In this document: positions 40,291 to 42,910 of the stretch, piece after piece | Layout of the letters: every line of letters begins with the position of its first letter | Position numbering within the stretch: position 1 is the stretch's first letter | Origin: Paenibacillus chitinolyticus NBRC 15660 | GTDB lineage: Bacteria; Bacillota; Bacilli; Paenibacillales; NBRC-103111 | Direction: 5' to 3' | DNA length: 42,910 nucleotides | Assembly: GCF_000739915.1 (NCBI RefSeq) | Contig: NZ_BBJT01000024.1 | Location: forward strand, 1 to 42,910 | Made by a program: the position numbers and the translations under genes | The notes under the pieces: model-generated | What the model was told of the DNA's origin: nothing | The model's database searches: none | The model's input: only the letters and a program-made list of their open reading frames with translations

Positions 40291-40677
40291 ATGATTATCG
40301 GAGTCGGAATGGACATGGTTGACATCGCCCGTGTAGCGGGATTACTGCGGGAAAAGAGCGGAGATCGGTTCATGCGGAGGATTTTAACCGAAGAAGAGCA
40401 GCAGCTTGCGGCCGGAAAAAGAGGCAGGCTGGCCGAGTTTACGGCAGGACGTTTTGCCGCGAAAGAGGCCGTAGTGAAGGCGCTGGGATGCGGAATCGGC
40501 CGCCAGGCGGGCTTTCATGACGTCAGCGTCCTTCCGGACGAGGCGGGCAAGCCTCATTGCTTCTTATCCGAGGGAGCCAGGCAGCGTCTGGGGCTCGGAC
40601 AGGATGTTGTCGTTCATTTGAGCATCACGCACACGGATACGATGGCGGCGGCCTACGCGGTTGTCGAGCGGCCTTAG
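40291..40677 (+). CDS. acpS: Holo-[acyl-carrier-protein] synthase
   Basis: A 128-residue phosphopantetheinyl transferase that activates acyl carrier protein. The motifs are IIGVGMDMVDIARV (metal-binding Asp8), FTAGRFAAKEAVVKALG with the catalytic Glu-Lys region, and LSITHTDTMAAAYAV at the end. The usual length is about 120. GGAGG seven bases before ATG 40291 sets the start; an in-frame upstream ATG at 40270 has no ribosome site. Single gene here; the usual neighbour nnrD was not found. Confidence 0.95.
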   Translation: MIIGVGMDMVDIARVAGLLREKSGDRFMRRILTEEEQQLAAGKRGRLAEFTAGRFAAKEAVVKALGCGIGRQAGFHDVSVLPDEAGKPHCFLSEGARQRLGLGQDVVVHLSITHTDTMAAAYAVVERP

Positions 40678-41126
40678 CCAGAGAAAAGGTTGAAGGCGGG
40701 ATACTGACGGTAATGGGCGTATATGAAGGCATAGGAGAGGCTTAGCGGGCCTCGGCAAGCGAAACGGAGAGCCATAATCGGGCGTTCTCCTGATTACAGT
40801 CCGTGTGTGCTGCCATAGCGGGCCGACGGAGCACTGTACAAGAGGCGACCACCGTCATGTGACGCCGAGCACCGCGCGATACGTAAGGGCGTTGTGTAAA
40901 CTCCCCACGCAAAAAAAGACAGCCCGTTTCCGAAGCTGTCCGAGCTGCCTGATTCTGTGCCCACAGGGCCGTGCGGTTGACTGCCGTAAGCGAGGCGAGC
41001 GCCGCACCACGCTCCGGGAGCCGCGCCTCGAAGAGGAGCGCCGTCTGCGCCGGGCCTGCGGCCAAGCGGACAGTTCGGCACGTGAGGCAAGGCATACGAG
41101 CCAGGCGGCCGCAAAAACTTGCGGCG
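40678..41126 (-). other. Gene-free stretch with an isolated minus-strand terminator
   Basis: No gene is supported; the open frames here are GC-skew shadows without ribosome sites and cross the terminator at 40911-40940. The stretch from that terminator to 41126 would be a 190-base 3' tail of the unknown membrane gene. A small CCGCAA/TTGCGG hairpin follows that gene's stop. Confidence 0.5.
40911..40940 (-). terminator. Terminator of the unknown membrane gene
   Basis: On the minus strand GACAGC (40940-40935) pairs with GCTGTC (40923-40918), followed by seven T residues. It lies 187 bases beyond the stop of the gene at 41127-41681. Confidence 0.8.
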
Positions 41127-41681
41127 CTATCTCGTCACAGGCGTCAGCGGCCTTGTCAGGGACCAGGCGCAAACGAGCAGGCTGAGGCCGCTCATTCCCT
41201 GCAAAATGACGACGGAGTAGCCCAAATACCAGAGGGCCATCACGATCGTAAGCGCGAAGAGCCACAGACCGAGCCAGAAAAGCCGGCGGTCGGCGGCCGC
41301 TCCGAGCAGAACGAAAACGACCGAGAGCAGGAACGCTCTCAGAAGCGCGACGAAATAAGGGCCGACCGCCTGCACATATTCGAGCACGGCTACGGCGCCG
41401 ATCAGCATAACGGCGGGAAAGGCGAGCATAACGAGGGAAATGGAACCTTCGCGCGCGGCGCCGGCTTTGCGGCGCATTTTTACCCAAATCACAATGCTGG
41501 CAAGCACGGCCGCCGCGAATATTCCCTGCGCGAGCCAATCTAAATCAATCCATTCCTGAAAGAAATCGACCGCCGCCGCGACGATTCCCTGAATGCCCCA
41601 TACAGCCAGATAAGGCGCAAGCCAGCGAAAGCCGGAAGGAATCACGGCCGGTCTGCCGGGTGCCGTTCGGGCTTCTTTCAT
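41127..41681 (-). CDS. Unknown polytopic membrane protein
   Basis: A 184-residue protein with about five or six membrane helices ([100 protein letters not shown]). A basic loop follows the second. I do not recognise the family. GGAGG nine bases before ATG 41681 decides the start; a TTG at 41690 touches the ribosome site and is ruled out. It is divergent from mutY across about 180 bases. Confidence 0.75.
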   Translation of the reverse strand: MKEARTAPGRPAVIPSGFRWLAPYLAVWGIQGIVAAAVDFFQEWIDLDWLAQGIFAAAVLASIVIWVKMRRKAGAAREGSISLVMLAFPAVMLIGAVAVLEYVQAVGPYFVALLRAFLLSVVFVLLGAAADRRLFWLGLWLFALTIVMALWYLGYSVVILQGMSGLSLLVCAWSLTRPLTPVTR

Positions 41682-41860
41682 TTTGTACAACCTCCGTTCC
41701 CGAATCCAATCATCCGAAAAAGTCCGAATACGACAAGAATACCCAATTCAGCCCGCAAAAACAAGCAAAGGCCGCACGGTTCCATCCTCCCCTCTTTTGC
41801 TTTATAATAAAAGGTTGTGGGTGTTCAAAACGTGAGCCCCGGAGAGGAGAGGGAATCCAG

Positions 41861-42910
41861 GTGGCAGAGCTTGAACGGCAGCAGGAACCCAATGAGCCGG
41901 TACCGGCTGAAGAAGGACGAGTTCCGGAAAAGCCGAAGAAAACTAAATCGGCATCCAAAACGGATAAAACACCGCCGGTGGAATACCCGACGGAACAAAA
42001 ACGATTTTTCTCCGCCAATTTGTTGGCGTGGTATTTGATACATCGCCGCGATCTCCCATGGAGACGCAGTCGCAACCCGTATTATATCTGGATTTCGGAA
42101 GTAATGCTCCAGCAGACGAGAGTGGACACGGTGATTCCGTATTTCCACCGGTTCGTCGATTTGTTCCCGACGGTAGAGGCGTTGGCCGAAGCCCCCGAGG
42201 ATGAGGTTCTGAAAGCGTGGGAAGGGCTGGGTTACTATTCCCGCGCGAGAAACCTCCAGCAGGCCGTACGCGAGGTTCACGAGCGCTACGGGGGCATCGT
42301 GCCGGACACGAAGGAGGACATCTCCTCCCTCAGAGGGGTAGGCCCGTATACGTCGGGCGCGATTCTCAGCATCGCGTACAACAAGCCGGAGCCCGCCGTC
42401 GACGGCAACGTCATGCGGGTGCTTTCGCGCTACTTCCTCATCGAGGACGATATCGCGAAGCCCGCCGCAAGAGTGGGGATGGAGCGGCTGGCCCGCGATC
42501 TCATCCCCGAAGGCTCCGCGGGGGATTTCAACCAGGCGCTGATGGAACTCGGCGCCATGGTCTGCACCCCGCGCTCGCCGCAGTGCCTGACCTGCCCGGT
42601 CATGGACCACTGCTCGGGCAGGCTGGCCGGCAGGGAAGAGACCCTGCCGGTGAAGAGCAAGGCCAAGCCGCCGAAGCCGGAGCGGCGGCTTGTGGCCCTG
42701 ATCGAGGGCGAGGGCGAGAACGCCGGACGGATTCTTATCCGTCAGCGGCCCCAGGAGGGCCTCCTCGCCCGCATGTGGGAGCTGCCGCACGTAGAGCTGC
42801 GGGCAGCCGCCTCCGGCGGCGCCCGCGGCTCCCTCGCGGCAGCGGAACCTCCCGGCCCAGCGGGTGGGCCGGGGCTGCTTCTCGCGGCGGCGGATGAAGC
42901 CGCCGCCGCT
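41861..42910 (+). CDS. mutY: Adenine DNA glycosylase MutY (5' part)
   Basis: The first 350 residues of MutY, which removes adenine paired with 8-oxoguanine. The HhH-GPD fold is complete: catalytic Glu80 in [13 protein letters not shown], the helix-hairpin-helix [13 protein letters not shown] and catalytic Asp181 in [10 protein letters not shown]. The iron-sulfur cluster Cys235, Cys242, Cys245 and Cys251 follow the C-x6-C-x2-C-x5-C rule. The NUDIX-like C-terminal domain begins (LVALIEG...RILIRQRP) but is cut by the window edge, within an Ala/Gly/Pro-rich insert. The N-terminus carries about 45 extra Lys/Pro/Glu-rich residues. The start is GTG 41861, with GAGGG seven bases upstream. TATAAT at 41803-41808 is a probable -10. 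Confidence 0.95.
   Translation, partial: MAELERQQEPNEPVPAEEGRVPEKPKKTKSASKTDKTPPVEYPTEQKRFFSANLLAWYLIHRRDLPWRRSRNPYYIWISEVMLQQTRVDTVIPYFHRFVDLFPTVEALAEAPEDEVLKAWEGLGYYSRARNLQQAVREVHERYGGIVPDTKEDISSLRGVGPYTSGAILSIAYNKPEPAVDGNVMRVLSRYFLIEDDIAKPAARVGMERLARDLIPEGSAGDFNQALMELGAMVCTPRSPQCLTCPVMDHCSGRLAGREETLPVKSKAKPPKPERRLVALIEGEGENAGRILIRQRPQEGLLARMWELPHVELRAAASGGARGSLAAAEPPGPAGGPGLLLAAADEAAAA

Noticed and set aside
1-42910. CRISPR arrays, tRNA or rRNA genes, insertion sequences, prophage genes
   Set aside because: I looked for repeat-spacer arrays, tRNA-like cloverleafs, transposase motifs and phage genes and saw none.

Overview
The window looks like chromosome from a spore-forming, aerobic member of the Paenibacillaceae (Paenibacillus, Cohnella or a close relative). 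Most genes are GC-rich and have strong AGGAGG-type ribosome binding sites. There are spore germination genes (gerP, gerT-like, a GerA-type receptor operon), EcsAB, class Ib ribonucleotide reductase, bacilliredoxin, a LiaH/PspA operon and a secreted multidomain GH18 chitinase. This placement rests on gene content and protein resemblance; no marker phylogeny could be run.

Layout, left to right. 1-1.2 kb: the start of a gerP operon (minus) diverges from a gerT-like Hsp20 gene (plus), both behind sigma-K-like promoters. 1.4-3.5 kb: an OmpR-type response regulator and its sensor kinase (minus). 3.7-8.4 kb: TetR, membrane fusion protein, ABC-2 permease and a TolC-like protein (plus), an export operon with no ATPase. 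8.5-12.8 kb: an accessory stretch with an AT-rich SDR/LysR divergent pair, then a GC-rich TetR/epimerase divergent pair with actinobacterial flavour. 12.8-13.2 kb: a GNAT acetyltransferase. 13.4-17.6 kb: nrdI-nrdE-nrdF (minus), preceded by a cobalamin riboswitch with a terminator and by two NrdR-box-like palindromes. 17.8-21.2 kb: an AT-rich pair (secreted helical protein and four-helix membrane protein), then a large Asp-box protein of unknown function. 21.3-26.1 kb: an aldolase-family protein, a small membrane protein, ecsAB, a hypothetical gene and a DUF3139-like protein. 26.2-33 kb: an HI0933-like flavoprotein, a GerA-type germinant receptor operon in the order A-C-D-B, and a secreted metallophosphoesterase. 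33.2-35.4 kb: an envelope-stress operon with a LiaI-like protein, PspA, PspC and a second PspA. 35.7-42.9 kb: a tiny basic protein, bacilliredoxin, chitinase, nadE, acpS, an unknown membrane protein and the 5' part of mutY.

How the parts work together. Several modules serve the spore life cycle (gerP, gerT-like, ger receptor) or envelope stress (Psp operon, perhaps the two-component system and the TetR-controlled exporter). The ribonucleotide reductase operon appears to integrate two signals: nucleotide state through NrdR, and vitamin B12 supply through the riboswitch, as expected if the cell also owns a B12-dependent class II enzyme elsewhere. The chitinase has a cre-like site, so carbon catabolite control is likely.

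The least explained items are the TolC-like protein in what should be a single-membrane cell, the secreted peptide/membrane protein pair near 18 kb, and the 698-residue Asp-box protein next to it.
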